A stretch of DNA of 64,000 nt, from assembly GCF_027580225.2 (NCBI RefSeq), contig NC_073352.2, positions 30,250,001-30,314,000 of the forward strand. The letters run 5' to 3'. Shown here piece by piece: positions 33,751 to 45,844 of the stretch (position 1 is its first letter; the number at the start of each line of letters is the position of its first letter). A model generated the notes under the pieces. That model was not told the DNA's origin. It saw only the letters and a program-made list of their open reading frames with translations, and ran no database searches. This stretch comes from Misgurnus anguillicaudatus (lineage: Eukaryota > Chordata > Actinopteri > Cypriniformes > Cobitidae). Both the position numbers and the translations under genes were made by a program.

Positions 33751-34320
33751 ACAATTTTACTGATTGAATATAAAGACGCATTAATGCATTCATGTGGTAT
33801 AGCAATTCAATCACTAAAACTTCAGAAGTTTAAATTTGGACAGAACTTGACACAACCAAACGTGTAAATGCATCTTGATGTTCATGTGGCACATGTGAAG
33901 TTTGGGACCCCTGCAATCAATACGTGAGCGAACAATCACAAATGAAAAAATCCAACACTAATTGCCAGCCGAGGTGAGGAGAGAATTTAGCAAAAAACTC
34001 TCCCAAACATTCAACAGCAATTTTGCTGCCCTGTATTAGCATAGATTTGCATATCTGCATAAAGTCTGAGAACAGGAGTCCGGATTTATATACATTTTGT
34101 GGAGGCACATTTATGTAAATAAGTTTAAATGCAATGTGCATAATGGACTGCAATCCAATCGATCAGGATGCATGAAGTGACACACACACATAAAACCATG
34201 CACACTAACATGTGGAGATTGGCTTATGCTCAATGCTCCATGCCAGCTTTTTTTAATCTGATTCAAACTGTGCGCCTTTTCTTTGTGAGTCAGATGCTCA
34301 GATTGGTTCAAGGGACCTAC

Positions 34321-34408
34321 CTCATATCTTCGTTCTTCTGAACGGTGAGATAAATCTCATAAATCTTCCCTCTGGGAATGGCCTCTGGCGGGATGAGCAG
34401 GCTGATTC
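34321..34408 (-). CDS. unc5a: UNC5 exon: ZU5 domain, part 1
   Basis: This 88-bp exon (phase 1 in, phase 2 out) encodes GISLLIPPEAIPRGKIYEIY followed by LTVQKNEDMR. This is the core of the ZU5 domain, the intracellular module that packs against UPA and the death domain in the closed UNC5 supramodule. It has a short acceptor, acattag, and the donor AG|GTAGGT. The split arginine codon joins cleanly to the LPLAG start of the next exon. Because 88 is not a multiple of three, skipping this exon alone would break the frame, unlike the three exons upstream. Confidence 0.92.
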
Positions 34409-35879
34409 CTAATGTAAATAGGGACAAAAGAGGATACGTAGGATCATTTGTTCCGTGTGAATGCTGCTTTTGTCACTGTTCAAAGCGGATCACTAAGGGA
34501 CAAAACTAAATGTGCTTAATCCTCCACAAATCCATGGTCAAGGTGAACAATGTCATCTACCAGGTGTATATTTTAAAACGTATCCATGTTTTTTTCCTCA
34601 CTGCCAAACAGGAGAAAGATAAAGAAACAGGGAGACGAATGCAATTATGATGCGCTAATGAAGCAGAATGATCTTATCTACAGCACATATGAACCCTACC
34701 ATGGTGTCTTTATTACCAGCAAATTGCTTTTGGTTATAATTAAGTTTTTTTGTTAAATAATAATCTTCACTGTAAAAAGTAGTTTTAAATGATTTATAAG
34801 CACAGTGGCATAACTAGAATTTGATAAATTTAAGAATTTAACTAAGAATTTATAAATATTCTTCCTATACTAACCTAATGTTAGGCTGAATTTTAAGCTT
34901 TTCTATTTCTCACAAAAGTAAATATGGATTAATCTAAACAAAGTTACAAAAGTTCAGTCAGAAGCATCTCTTCTTATTTTGTTATTTAATTAACTTTAAT
35001 GACAGAGACTAACTTTAAAGCATGTACTGTTCATTAGGCTTATAAGACCAAATGCAATAAAATGTTTATATTCGGTTAAGACTTTACTAATTGTTTACTG
35101 TGATACTTATTAAGACAGCTATTTTGACAAGTGTTTATGTGTATTTGTCCTTTTAAGACAAAAAAGACACGAACATGAAATAATTCAATCTCTGTGCATT
35201 CTAACATATGTTAATTTTTTTAAATATTTTTTTTTCAACAATAAGCTGTGCTTAACGTCAATTAAAAAGAAATTATTTATTTAAGGAAGTAAATAATTAG
35301 GGTGGCCCACCCTGGACACCCCTCTTGCTCCGCCACTGCAAAGGCATCCCTTAAGGTACAGAATATGAATGTGACTCAGTCTGTAAAACCCAGTTAAAGT
35401 CATGTTTTGTGATTAACTGTTTTCTACATAAAAGCATCATACATAATGTAAAGAACATACAATCTTGATATGTTTAATATTGACTGAGTAAAGTCATGTC
35501 AAAGATTGAAATCAATGAGTGAAATCAAACTTTTATGCTCCTGATCTGAGCATTAAGCTATGAGACTTGGTTAAGAGCCTGGATTTTACAGGCATGGTCA
35601 TGAATCTGCCTAATGTCTTTGTTTTAAAAGAATTTAGCCAATCACCTGTGGCAGAAATCTCATGCGACTAATCGCTTTATAATTATACTTTATAAAATAT
35701 CTATTGTAATAACACGACACTATTGTGATACATATGCCACTCGTAGACAAATGTATTTTTATCATGCTTTTCATTTAGGATTCATATTTGTCACACTCTC
35801 GGTTATACGCGGTTAACGGCGGATGTAAACAACCTGTAGTAAAATGTAAATACTCTATAGATCAGTGGTCTCCAACATG

Positions 35880-37085
35880 GTGCCCACACGGAGTCTGTAG
35901 GCTCTATCATACACTCGGCGCAATGCGCGACGCAAGTGTCTTTTGCTAGTTTCGACCCAGCTCAATTATTTTCATATTTAGCGCAACGTTGTTTAAATAA
36001 CAAATGCATTTGCGCCATGTTTGCGTTCTGGTCTGAAAACGAGGTGTGTTCAGGCGCATTGTTGGCGCGTTGCTATTTTGAGGCAACTTAAATAGACTAT
36101 GCCATTGACCAACTAAAACCTGGTCTAAAGTCTAAAGTCAATGGCGAAATAGTGTTGTTTGTTATTTACAGAGCGCGTTAGTAATATGCGCCAATAAACG
36201 GGATGACAACGCGGGTTTGCTTATCACACACATGGATGCGCAGCAGCAGCACCAAAAAGCTTTTAAATATGAAAAATTAAAGGATTAAAATGTAAAAGAT
36301 TATTATTGAGTCTCTTGGACATAAATGAGCACCGATGATGAGACTCTAGAAGGCGTAAGGAGCTGCTTCTTCACCTGTAGCCTGGTAAGTAAATGTTTTC
36401 CTTTAAACAAAAGCATTAAATGTTTTTTAAATGCTACCCCATGGATTTATTGTATATGATGACTCTGTACCTGTGGATATGGTGAGATGATAAACATTTT
36501 AAGTAATGCTTTTTAAAAAAAAACATTGCGCTGTCCGAGTGCCCAAACGCTTCATTTGTAAATTCTTTATCTCCTGTTTGTAATAAAGTATTTTTTAGAC
36601 TTCAAACCTTTTCTTGCATATTTGCAAATTATTTTATGAGATTACAATGATTATGTAGCATATCAATACATTTACAGCAATTAAAAGCCTGCTATTTTTA
36701 CTTCTTTGACTGAAAGAAAATTTCAAAAAAATGAAAACAACACATTTTTTAAACATTAATCTTAAACTGCGGGTCTTCTTCCTCCGCTTAGTTTTTCAGT
36801 TTACAAAGTCCGTCATCTAAATAGGGATTAGACATAGCGCCAGCGCAACTTGCTTTTAAAGGGGATGAGAGATAAGACTATCATTGGTTTTTTGCACGTT
36901 ACGACCAAAACACAACCATTACTCATTACAAAAATAGGAACAACCGTTTTCGACAATGCGCTTGGCGCATAAACCATTTTCCCGTCATTAAATTAGCAAA
37001 AGTGGATTCGGACAAGCTCGTTTAAACCGTGCGCTTCAGACAATGCGCTTAGATCATTAATGCGCTTAAGGGCCATGTGAGTTGC
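35880..37085. mobile_element. GCGCAATGCGC...GCGCTTAGAT element, fullest copy
   Basis: The left end TACACTCGGCGCAATGCGCG leads to AAGTGTCTTTTGCTAGTTTC and CCAACTAAAACCTGGTCTAA. The right end has CAATGCGCTTAGATCATTAA. Fragments elsewhere cover each half: 25790-26345 (right half) and 39690-39955 (left half, inverted). No transposase is seen, so it is probably nonautonomous at about 1.2 kb. Confidence 0.65.
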
Positions 37086-37360
37086 CCACCAAAGCACATT
37101 CTACTAAAAGCCTCAATAAAAGCCTATATTTTTATATTAGCTTGGCTAGCTTTTATGTATACTAACATTTTAAACAATGATAAAACAAGTAAACAAGTAA
37201 AATAAAATAAAATCAACAAGTCAATCAAAAAGGTTTGAGTAGATAATATAAAAGTAGCCCTCCAGATTGTTTTTTCCATTGTGGTAGCCCTTACTCACAA
37301 AAACGTTGGAGACCCAGACTGTGCAACCAAAAAAATGTAGAAAACATATATAATATACAC

Positions 37361-37495
37361 TCTCAGAAAAAAAGGTACAAGAAGGTACAAAAGTTGTCAC
37401 TGGGCCCGTAACTTTTTAAAAGTACACTTTTGGACCTAAAAGGTGCATAATGGTAGCCCATAGGTACACACTGGTGCCTCAGAGGTACATACATA
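37361..37495. repeat. ACACTCTCAGAAAAAAAGGTAC repeat
   Basis: ACACTCTCAGAAAAAAAGGT with repeated GGTAC words; an inverted, more diverged relative is at 54495-54690. This is a very common fish MITE. Confidence 0.65.
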
Positions 37496-38391
37496 GACTG
37501 TAAAAAAAGATGGACGACACAACATCGCATCCCTCCATTGTAATTAATTGAAGCTAAAAATGTCCGACCATAAAAAATTAAGTTATTTAGCAAAAACAGC
37601 TGAATTCACCAGCAGGGGCAGACTGTTGAAACTAACCAGCTAAACCCGGACCAAACACACACAGTGAGTTGTAATTATGTCTTACAAACTCATAAATAGG
37701 TTCATCCCCAGAGTACCTAAATGCATTATCTGCAAAACGTCCTCAAAACACCTGCCCACATCAGGTTTAGCCACAACAATGGCCACAGACAGCCGTTGCA
37801 TTTCTAAAGGACAATGTCCTCAGCTCAGGGAGCCCTGGTTATTTCATTTCCATTCCCTTCTGAGCCGTCTGTTTGACCGCGAATGATTCATAATGTGACG
37901 GGCTGATGAACAGTCTGTCTGTTATTAAGAAGCCTAATTGCTTTGAATATACTCCGGTGGTGTCCTTGGAGTGGATAGGGTTGCGGGCGCTGTACATGTG
38001 CACTCTGCATATCGGCTTACAGTGCCACGACTCAAAACTAAGCCACTGTCTCAGCCAGCGCCGGATGCGATGAGGTATTCATCAAACTGAGAAAGGGAAA
38101 ATAAAACAGGACGTTCCCCAATTACAGCTATTTTCGTCTAAAAAGAAAATGGTCGTCTTTGTCATAACACAATCATTGCTGTATAAATGGAAGCAGTTCT
38201 TTGCCTTGCCTTGTTACTCGGAGAAACGTTTTAGCAGGTGTTCTCGATAGCTCCTGTCCTAATTTACATAAAACTGCTTGGATTGCTGTGTAATTGGATC
38301 GCCTCACCCCTAGATTTTGGGCCGTGTCGGTATAATAATGCCGCAGTTTAACAAAGCTTCAAAAACTCTGTTTGCAGTCAAATAATCTTAC

Positions 38392-38691
38392 CGGTGTTTG
38401 GAAGCGTAAGACGGCCACCCAGGAAATTAAAGGTGCCGTACGAGGTGTTGACGGTGTCTCTCGGTAGCGTTTTGAAATACGTCTGCGAGGAAAGCCGATC
38501 CATGAAGGCGTTGGGGTCGCTGGGCAGTTTTCCATTATGTAGCGTGTGGGAGCCGTTGGGAAGCGGCTCGAGAAGGGGGCCATTGCTCATGGAAAACTTT
38601 CCGGTGACTTCGTGACGGGAACGCAGACTTCCCTGGTAGCTCGTAGTGGTGGTGGTCAAATCGGGCTGGATTGTGAGCAAATGAGAGTTTT
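38392..38691 (-). CDS. unc5a: UNC5 exon: cytoplasmic juxtamembrane linker leading into ZU5
   Basis: This 300-bp exon (100 codons, phase 1-1) starts ENSHLLTIQPDLTTTTTSYQ, the conserved UNC5 motif just inside the membrane. A variable serine/proline-rich linker of about 45 residues follows. It ends with SYGTFNFLGGRLTLPNT, the first strand of the ZU5 domain. The acceptor is tttatacag and the donor ACCG|GTAAG. The codon split with the next exon restores NTGISLLIPP, which is conserved in the family. The linker is where UNC5 paralogues differ most. I see no stop or frameshift. The 701-bp intron to the transmembrane exon is the shortest of the visible introns. Confidence 0.94.
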
Positions 38692-39392
38692 CTGTATAAA
38701 CAGGGAGAGAAAACAAGCGAAAAAGTCTTTAAAGGTCACGCTGGTTAAAAGTGCACGGCACAAATTGATATTCAGCGCAAACGCACACATCCATGGATGT
38801 TGCCGGGCCTTCGGCGCTGTGAAAGACTCGCTCGTAAATAAATCAATGCCTTCTCCTCCTCTTTAGCAGGCACAATCGATTCTGTACAGCGTTTAAAGAA
38901 AGCTATGTAGTCACGCTTTACATTTTTACACTTTAAATAAAACCCTTTTCTGTGTGGCTTAATTCAGGTGAAAAACCCTAAATACATCTCTACATTTCCA
39001 GTCATTTTCAGTGCTGTTATTTGTCCGCAAATGAACGCTTTAAATACAGGAAATATAAACGGCAGATTTGTGATTAATGATAAACAGCTTAATGTTACTA
39101 TTACTAAATCATTCTCGGCAAAAGGCAAACAAGCAGAGATTTTCTCTCGCTTCTATATTACAAATTGAAAAATGAACATTTGTCACCGTGACAATGGCAC
39201 ACAGACTACGACTGCCTCCAATAAATGCTACACATACACAAACACATTAACAAGACTGTGAGCAGCGACCGCCACAGGTGGCACAGGAACATGGGTGCTG
39301 AGGTGAAGGAATGAAAGACCGGGACGAGGACTGGATAGTGTAGAGAAACAATAGCCTACTGCTGCGGGCTGCCCTGCGCGGTGCCCACACAC

Positions 39393-39581
39393 CTGGCTTG
39401 CTGGGCTTGATGCCCATGGGCTGGAAGCCAGTGGTGAGGATGGACGAGTCAGCCACATCTGCATCAAGACCTTCCTTCTTCCTGCGGTACACCAGCACCA
39501 GTATGATCAACAGCAGGGTGAGACACAAGGCGACTGCCACGATGCCCACGTAAAGGGCAACATCCTCAGCACCTGACGCGG
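39393..39581 (-). CDS. unc5a: UNC5 exon: transmembrane segment and start of cytoplasmic tail
   Basis: This 189-bp exon (63 codons, phase 1-1) begins ASGAEDVALYVG. It then has a membrane span of about 22 hydrophobic residues (GIVAVALCLTLLLIILVLVY), a stop-transfer RRKK cluster, and the conserved cytoplasmic stretch EGLDADVADSSILTTGFQP. It anchors the netrin receptor in the plasma membrane, with the ZU5, UPA and death domains inside the cell. The acceptor is preceded at once by a long CT microsatellite on the gene strand (GA on the plus strand, 39588-39620), and the donor is CAG|GTGTGT. Because both ends are phase 1, skipping the exon would keep the reading frame. The match to UNC5 is very strong; UNC5A is the best paralogue guess. 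Confidence 0.95.
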
Positions 39582-39583
39582 CT

Positions 39584-39587
<4 letters not shown>

Positions 39588-39620
<33 letters not shown>
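39588..39620 (-). repeat. CT microsatellite forming the polypyrimidine tract of an unc5 acceptor
   Basis: On the plus strand it is a GA repeat of about 33 bp. On the gene strand it is (CT)n ending TCTGTGCAG, which is the splice acceptor of the transmembrane exon. See the findings for the possible consequence. Confidence 0.9.
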
Positions 39621-39626
<6 letters not shown>

Positions 39627-39689
39627 CAAAAATTAAATAAAAAATACATGTTCCATTTACATCTATTTACTTAACAGACACTTTCATCT

Positions 39690-39955
39690 AAAGCAGGGGT
39701 GTGCAAACTTAAAACGTTTGCGCCATTGACTTTAGACCAGGTTTTAGTTGGTCTATGGCATAGTGTATTTTAGTTGCCTTAAAATAGCAACGCGCCAACA
39801 ATGCACCTGAACACCCATGGGCGCAAAATTGGGTGCAAATGCATTTGCTATTTTAAAAACGTGGCGCTAAACGTGAAAATGATCATTGCGGCAGGTTGAA
39901 ACTAGCAAAAGACACTGGGACACGCATTGCGCCGGGTGTATGATAGGGGCCTCAG
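39690..39955 (-). repeat. left half of the GCGCAATGCGC element, inverted
   Basis: GACCAGGTTTTAGTTGGTCT...GCAACGCGCCAACAATGC...GAAACTAGCAAAAGACACTG is the reverse complement of about 35915-36135. It is within 110 bp upstream of the transmembrane exon on the gene strand. Confidence 0.75.
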
Positions 39956-40474
39956 TGTTTATTTTTGTATTTTGTTGCCACTCTGTTGGGCTCATTTTCC
40001 AGTCGAGTTTTTCAGCAATCTTTTGGATGTTGGTGTTATTGCATGAAAAAAGTAAACCTCTGATCTAAAGCGACTTAAAAATGAGACAGAATTCAACATT
40101 TTGTATATTGCTCAAAAGCTACATTTACAAAAGAGATATTACAGATGCTATTTGTGAATGGAATAAACAAAGTTGTTTTTTTACAAATAAATCATTAGCA
40201 ATGTTAAACTAAGCTAGTCAGTGGAAAGTTAAGGGTTATGGATAACTTAAGTCTATACGGAAAATGTGTGAATCAAAGTAAGCATTGTCGACTCTACTGT
40301 ACAGCTGGTTTTCACAAATGGGGTACACAAACCCCTGGTGGTTTACGAGGGAATTGCAAGGGTGCGTGAGTTGATGATTAACTAATTAAATACAGTTAAA
40401 TCGTAAAATAAAAAAAATGTCAACTTAAATAAATAAAAAAAATGTTAACCAATAAAAATATATATTTTATTTGT

Positions 40475-41400
40475 TTAACTCTTTCCCTGTCATTGACAAG
40501 TTAACTCGTCAATTAAGAGAAAGCTTCCCTGTCAGAGTACAGAACAAGCGGATAACTATAAAAAATCAGCTTATTATAAAAAACAGTTTTCATGCGTTTA
40601 CATGCAAATCAATAAACCGTCTATGCAGAAAACTGCGTTTACATGGGACTTGGAGATTAATGGGACCAGTACATAATAGTTGTTCAGAAAGCCGACGGCA
40701 TATCTGTCTTAAGCTGTACTGTTGTATCTCTCCTCGTGTCTGCAGAACCTGTTAATATAACATGAGTTTTTATTTTTGCAGTTTCTCTGCCAACTGCTTT
40801 AGTTGAGCAGAGACTTTTATGCGTTACTTGCGCTTCCGTGTGTGCCGTTTATCTTTCACACGCGGAGACATGCGCGCACGGACAAAACCATGAGAAAGCC
40901 AGTTAAGGTGTTTACATCCCACGCAAAATCAGGGTAAAGAGCAAAAAACTACGTCTGCCGATCGGTTTTTGCTTACGCCGTTTATGGGCTTTCCCGATAA
41001 AAGAAAACCGTTTAACGCGTTTACATGACCCCACGTGTTATCAGTTCATTAAGCATAATCGGTGTAAGACTGTGCATGTAAACGCACTCAATGATGAGTA
41101 TTTCTGGCTTTCTGCAATACCGCTATTATACACCAGGTGGCTTCCGCAACTTATAAAACCCATGAAAAATCGGCATGTGGCAAACAGCTGTATGTCCATG
41201 TAAGTTTTGAGGATCGCTCTGCATCCGATCTCTATCAAAAGTCCTTCACAAAAATGCTCAAAATTTGGTGTTTTTAAAGAAGCCTACCCATATTTGAGAG
41301 GCGATAAAAAGAAAACTAATTAAGGTAGGATGAAACTTTTTTTTTTTGTTGTTGTTTGAAAGCAGAGGGTCAGACAACGTTCTCATTCTAAAGCCCGGGA
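40475..41400 (+). mobile_element. TTAACTCTTTCCCTG element with an insertion
   Basis: It starts as the 11400 copy (TTAACTCTTTCCCTGTCATT, GACAAGTTAACTCGTC). It resumes near 41085 with CAATACCGCTATTATACACC and continues to AAGCAGAGGGTCAGAC. The insert at about 40540-41085 begins and ends with GCGTTTACATG/CATGTAAACGC words and is probably another TIR element. Confidence 0.55.
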
Positions 41401-41812
41401 TACACTGCACGATTATTGGCTGTCCCAGACGAAAGATTGCCATCGTGAAACTATCGTCGTGATTTCTGTGATCGTGGCTCTTTATCGGTGGTCCTATGTC
41501 GTACAGTGAGAGAGGTTCAAAGACGGCCGTTTTCCCGGTCTTGCGTCCAAAGATAGCCTACGATAGTTTTCTGGCAGTGTCAGAAATTCGGCATGATCAC
41601 CGCACAGTGTGTTTGCTGCTACGACCTGGGCGCCGGTATTTGTTTACCACGAGCACATGCTGGTGACGTTGCGCAACGTGTGACGCTGCCGCCGAAGCTT
41701 CCGTGTCATCATCGTACAGTCTACATGCCTCTCATACCCGAGTTTAAACGATACATGTCGCACAGTGTGATCTTATAAGAGGACAAAAATCGCACAGTGT
41801 ATTCCGGGCTTA
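41392..41812. mobile_element. AGCCCGG...CCGGGCT TIR element with TAA flanks
   Basis: AAGCCCGGGATACACTGCAC is mirrored by GCACAGTGTATTCCGGGCTT. TAA trinucleotides at both edges would fit the 3-bp TWA duplication of PIF/Harbinger elements. It is about 420 bp with no transposase. Confidence 0.75.
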
Positions 41813-41814
41813 AG

Positions 41815-42165
41815 TAGTGTTGTAGTCAAGACCACCTAAACCGAGACCAAGTCATGACCAAGACCAAGACAGGCCCAGACCGAGACATGCCATCCACTTA
41901 ACACAATGCAGGTGATTTTAGTAATTAAATTAGAAAAATTGTCATTGGGAGAAACTTAAACAATGTTTAAACAATGCCAACATCATATGCCAAACCTGAA
42001 TAAACTGCACAAAATGAATGATACAAAATAAATTTGTGATGTGCCATCAGTAGTGGTCTTGACCGGTCTTGAAATAAAATTCCAAGTCCTCTTTGTCTGA
42101 GACCGAGATGAGATCGAGTTAAAAAGTGGTCGATTCCAAGACGAGACCAAGACCTTTAAAAAGTG
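41815..42165. repeat. GTTGTAGTCAAGACCA repeat
   Basis: TTGTAGTCAAGACCACCTAA with repeated GACCAAGAC words is followed by GTGGTCTTGACCGGTCTTGA and AAGACGAGACCAAGACC. It is a repeat-rich MITE abutting the 41392 element. Confidence 0.6.
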
Positions 42166-42424
42166 ATTCCATTACAAATATGGCCAGAAATAGTTTAAAA
42201 CAGCTTAAAGAAACATTTACAAACACAAACCTTATTTTCCATCTGTACTCTGACATATACCAAATTCTGTCAGATAGTTTCAGTGTTAAGTGCAGCATTT
42301 TTAGCAAACAAAATGACTTAAATGTAACTTATCTTACGCTAATAAGGTGTTTAAGTGAATTAACTGGCATAGCATTCAATAGATGTGCAAATTCCCTGTT
42401 GTATCCTCCTTAAAACGCTTATAA

Positions 42425-43120
42425 CATCTTTGCTTTAGTGAGGTGGTTTGCAGTTAGAAAGATGGGAGTGTTTGCTGCCAACTTGCAACATCAGCATTCT
42501 GCTGCCGAATTTACGACCGTGATTTTGAAAGACACTCACTTCCATAGAGAGAGCGAGAGCGAGCGAGAGAGAAAGAGAGAGAGAGGCAATGTGTGTGTGT
42601 TTCTGACGCAAAGCAGATTTCCTTATGAACCCACATAATTTTATGAGCCCTGCTGCTCTACGTCCTGCAGCTTTATGGCTGAGCACCCAGAGACAATCAC
42701 ACCCCAAATTATTCTAATCAATTGTGGCGGTGGGAAATGGGATTTGTGAAGGTTGTCTCTGCGGCGCACTGATTTTTCGGGTGGCAGAGGTGTCCGTGTT
42801 TGCAGCTGGGAAAGCCCCGGTGGCTTTTTATTGTGAAGAGAGACCGCAGAGGCGTATTCAAGCCTATTTAGATGCTCTGTGGAGTGACAGCTACTGTATA
42901 AGCTAAACGGAAAGACTGACTAAGCTCCCGAAAAGAGAGCTGTGCACATACATCTGCATCTCTGTATACACACAGTCAGAGCTATTTAAGAATGTATACA
43001 GTATGTTTGTGTACTTAAAACCTGAGTCTCTTGCTTCAGTTACAGTAAATGTCTCCGAAAGTTAATTAAATCCGACAAAACCTTTCTAGGATGTCATAAA
43101 ACAGAAGTTTATAACTAAAA
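42425..43120. other. intronic stretch without recognised repeats
   Basis: A purine-rich GAGA tract at 42545-42588 is the only simple repeat. Short open frames on both strands lack splice context and family similarity. Confidence 0.35.
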
Positions 43121-43122
43121 TA

Positions 43123-43123
<1 letters not shown>

Positions 43124-43187
<64 letters not shown>
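43124..43187 (+). repeat. GT microsatellite
   Basis: About 31 uninterrupted GT dinucleotides. Confidence 0.95.
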
Positions 43188-43189
<2 letters not shown>

Positions 43190-44320
43190 CTTGAATCAGA
43201 TTAGATGCTGATGTGAAACAAGGCTGTAAGGGAAGCGCAATCTCTTCAATAAGTTGTACTGTTTTGTATTTGGTTGTTGAACATTCAGCCTTTTTAAACC
43301 AGAGATATAAAACACATTTCCTCGTATACTGCTAAAAAAGCAAAAAGTGAAAATCTGTGTGATATCTCTGCAATTATGTCATCTTCAAAAACAAATTTTA
43401 GATAGTCCTGAATCAAACTACTGTAACAACAATGGCTGAGCCAATGTTGCAGCTTAAAACTGTTATCTGTAACTTTTTGGGTTAAAAATAAACAAAATCT
43501 GTCCTTGCCTATGTAAGTACTCGAGTACATGTACATTAAGTAGATAACCTGCCATACGTCGTCTGACAACGGTAAGTTTATAATGTAATTTATAATTTGA
43601 ACTAAGTCTTGTGCACTACGTCATGTACGTTTTTGTAATATCAATTTATTATGTTATTTCATTCCAATACACTTAAAGAAAAGTTTAATCCTGGACCACA
43701 AAGTCAGTCATAAGTAGCATGGGTTGAGCCAAAATACATTGTATGGGTCAAAATTATTTATTTTTTATGCCAAAATCATTATGTATTAAGTAAACATCAT
43801 GTTCCTAGAAGATGTTCTGTAAATTTCCTACCATAATGTATATCAATGTTTTTTTTTCATTAGTAGTACAAGTATGTGTTGCTAAGGACTTCATTTGGTC
43901 AACTTTAAAGGTAATTTTCTCAATATCTAGATTTTTTTGCACCTTCAGATTCCAGATTTTTCAAATAGTTGTTTCTCGACCAAATATTTTCACCATACGT
44001 CAATGGAAAGCTTATTTATTCAGTTTATAAATGAATAAATACTAATTAAAAAAAAATGTCTTCCCCTAACTGGTTTTGTGGTCCAGGGTCACGTAAAGCA
44101 ACCTGTAATTTTATGTTTCAAACTAAGATGGCGATAAAGAGGCAAAAGTTACAGATTGTAGCTATATGGGAAATATGGCCAAAAATATATTTTAAATATA
44201 TGCTAAATACATTGTGAAGTAATGCTCAATTAAATATATTTTGGAATTTGGAACTATATTTAGTTTTAACCTTCATATATCAACATATATTTCAAAACGT
44301 ATTTTAAGAGCAAGCAAATA

Positions 44321-45495
44321 CACTTTCCTTATTAGGAACGCCATACTAATACTGTGTTTGACCCCCCTTCAGAACTGCCTTAATTCTACGTGGCATTGAT
44401 TCAACAAGGTGCTGAAAGCATTCTTTAGAAATGTTGGCCCATATTGATAGGATAGCATCTTGCAGTTGATGGAGATTTGTGGGATGCACATCCAGGGCAC
44501 GAAGCTCCCATTCCACCACATCCCAAAGATGCTCTATTGGGTTGAGATCTGGTGACTGTGGGGGCCATTTTAGTACAGTGAACTCATTGTCATGTTCAAG
44601 AAACCAATTTGAAATGATTCGAGCTTTGTGACATGGTGCATTATCCTGCTGAAAGTAGCCATCAGAGGATGGGAACATGGTGGTCATAAAGGGATGGACA
44701 TGGTCAGAAATCATGCTCAGGTAGGCTGTGGCATTTAAATGATGCCAAATTGGCACTAAGGGGCCTAAAGTGTGCCAGGAAAACATCCCCCACACCATTA
44801 CACCACCATCACCAGCCTGCACAGTGGTAACAAGGCATGATGTATCCATGTTCTCATTCTGTTTACACCAAATTCTGACTCTAGCATCTGAATGTCTCGA
44901 CAGAAATCGAGACTCGTCAGACCAGGCAACATTTTTCCAGTCTTCAACTGTCCAACTTTAGTGAGCTTGTGCAAATTGTTGCCTCTTTTTCCTATTTGTA
45001 GTGGAGATGAGTGGTACCCGGTGGGGTCTTCTGCTGTTGTTGTAGCCCATCCACCTCAAGGTTGTGTGTGTTGTGACTTTACAAATGCTTTGCTGCATAC
45101 CTCGGTGTAACGAGTGGTTGTTTCAGTCAAAGTTGCCCTTCTATTAGTTTGAATCAGTCGGCCCATTCTCCTCTGACCTCTAGCATCAACAAGGCATTTT
45201 TGCTCACAGGACTGCCGCATACTGTTCTTTGTAAACTCTGCGTGAAAATGCCAGTAACTGAGCAGATTGTGAAATACTCAAACCGGCCAGTCTGGCACCA
45301 ACAACCCTGCCATGCTCAAAATTGCTTAAATCACCTTTCTTTCCCATTCTGACATTCAGTTTGGAGTTCAGGAGATTGTCTTGACCAGGACCACACCCCT
45401 TAATGAATTGAAGCAACTGCCTTGTGATTGGTTGATTAGATCATTGCATTAATGAGAAATTGAACAGGTGTTCCTAATAATCCTTTAGGTGAGTG
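44321..45495 (-). mobile_element. Tc1/mariner-type transposon, decayed
   Basis: The left end CCTTATTAGGAAC and the right end GTTCCTAATAATCCTTTAGG are inverted repeats, with TA dinucleotides at both outer edges (44319-44320 and 45496-45497), as in Tc1 insertions. At 1175 bp it is slightly shorter than usual; a block upstream of CATTCTTTGTAAAC-like sequence near 45220 appears deleted. The transposase reads on the minus strand in broken pieces. Confidence 0.9.
44346..44849 (-). pseudogene. Tc1-like transposase, catalytic domain remnant
   Basis: The 167-codon open frame contains GGGVMVWGMFSW, then YFQQDNAPCHKA (second catalytic Asp) and WPPQSPDLNPIEHLWD (the final catalytic Glu), the DDE motifs of Tc1 transposases. 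The amino-terminal helix-turn-helix part is in a different frame at 45204-45416 (MGKKGDLSNFEHGRVVGARL followed by AGLSISQSA), so frameshifts and a deletion separate the two. The protein cannot be made intact. The frame ends near the left TIR as in complete family members. Confidence 0.9.
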
Positions 45496-45844
45496 TACAT
45501 TTCTAATTTTACATCCCATATGGAAAAAATTTACTATTTGCTAAAACATATTTTAAATATATGCTAAATACAAGTTAATTTTATAAAGTATATTTTTGAA
45601 GTTGACACTATATTTAACTGTTTATGTTTACAGGTTCTTAACAAAGTTTTTCTTCCAATGCAACGAGACTATATTTCCTTGGATTGAACGCTTTAAAATG
45701 CATTTATTTTTAAAATGTATTTCAAAATATACAAAAAATATACAGGTGGAAAATAAATTTTCGTAAACATATTCCATAATATATTTTAGCAAATATATTT
45801 TTTGTATACTTTGAAATATGTATTTTTTGCCATATGAGTAAACC

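Larger units (their letters stand above)
44160..45840. repeat. ATATGGCCAAAAATATATTTTAAA repeat, split by a Tc1 element
   Basis: The left part (44160-44318) and right part (45498-45840) share TTTAAATATATGCTAAATAC and ATATGGCCAAAA/TTTTGCCATATGAG edges. The Tc1 copy (44321-45495) sits between them. Confidence 0.65.

Noticed and set aside
38378..38866. Open frames on the plus strand opposite the linker and transmembrane exons
   Set aside because: They are antisense shadows of the conserved UNC5 exons.
41041..41443. Open frames on the minus strand near 41.0-41.4 kb
   Set aside because: They fall inside the TTAACTCTTTCCC repeat family and are not preserved in its other copies.
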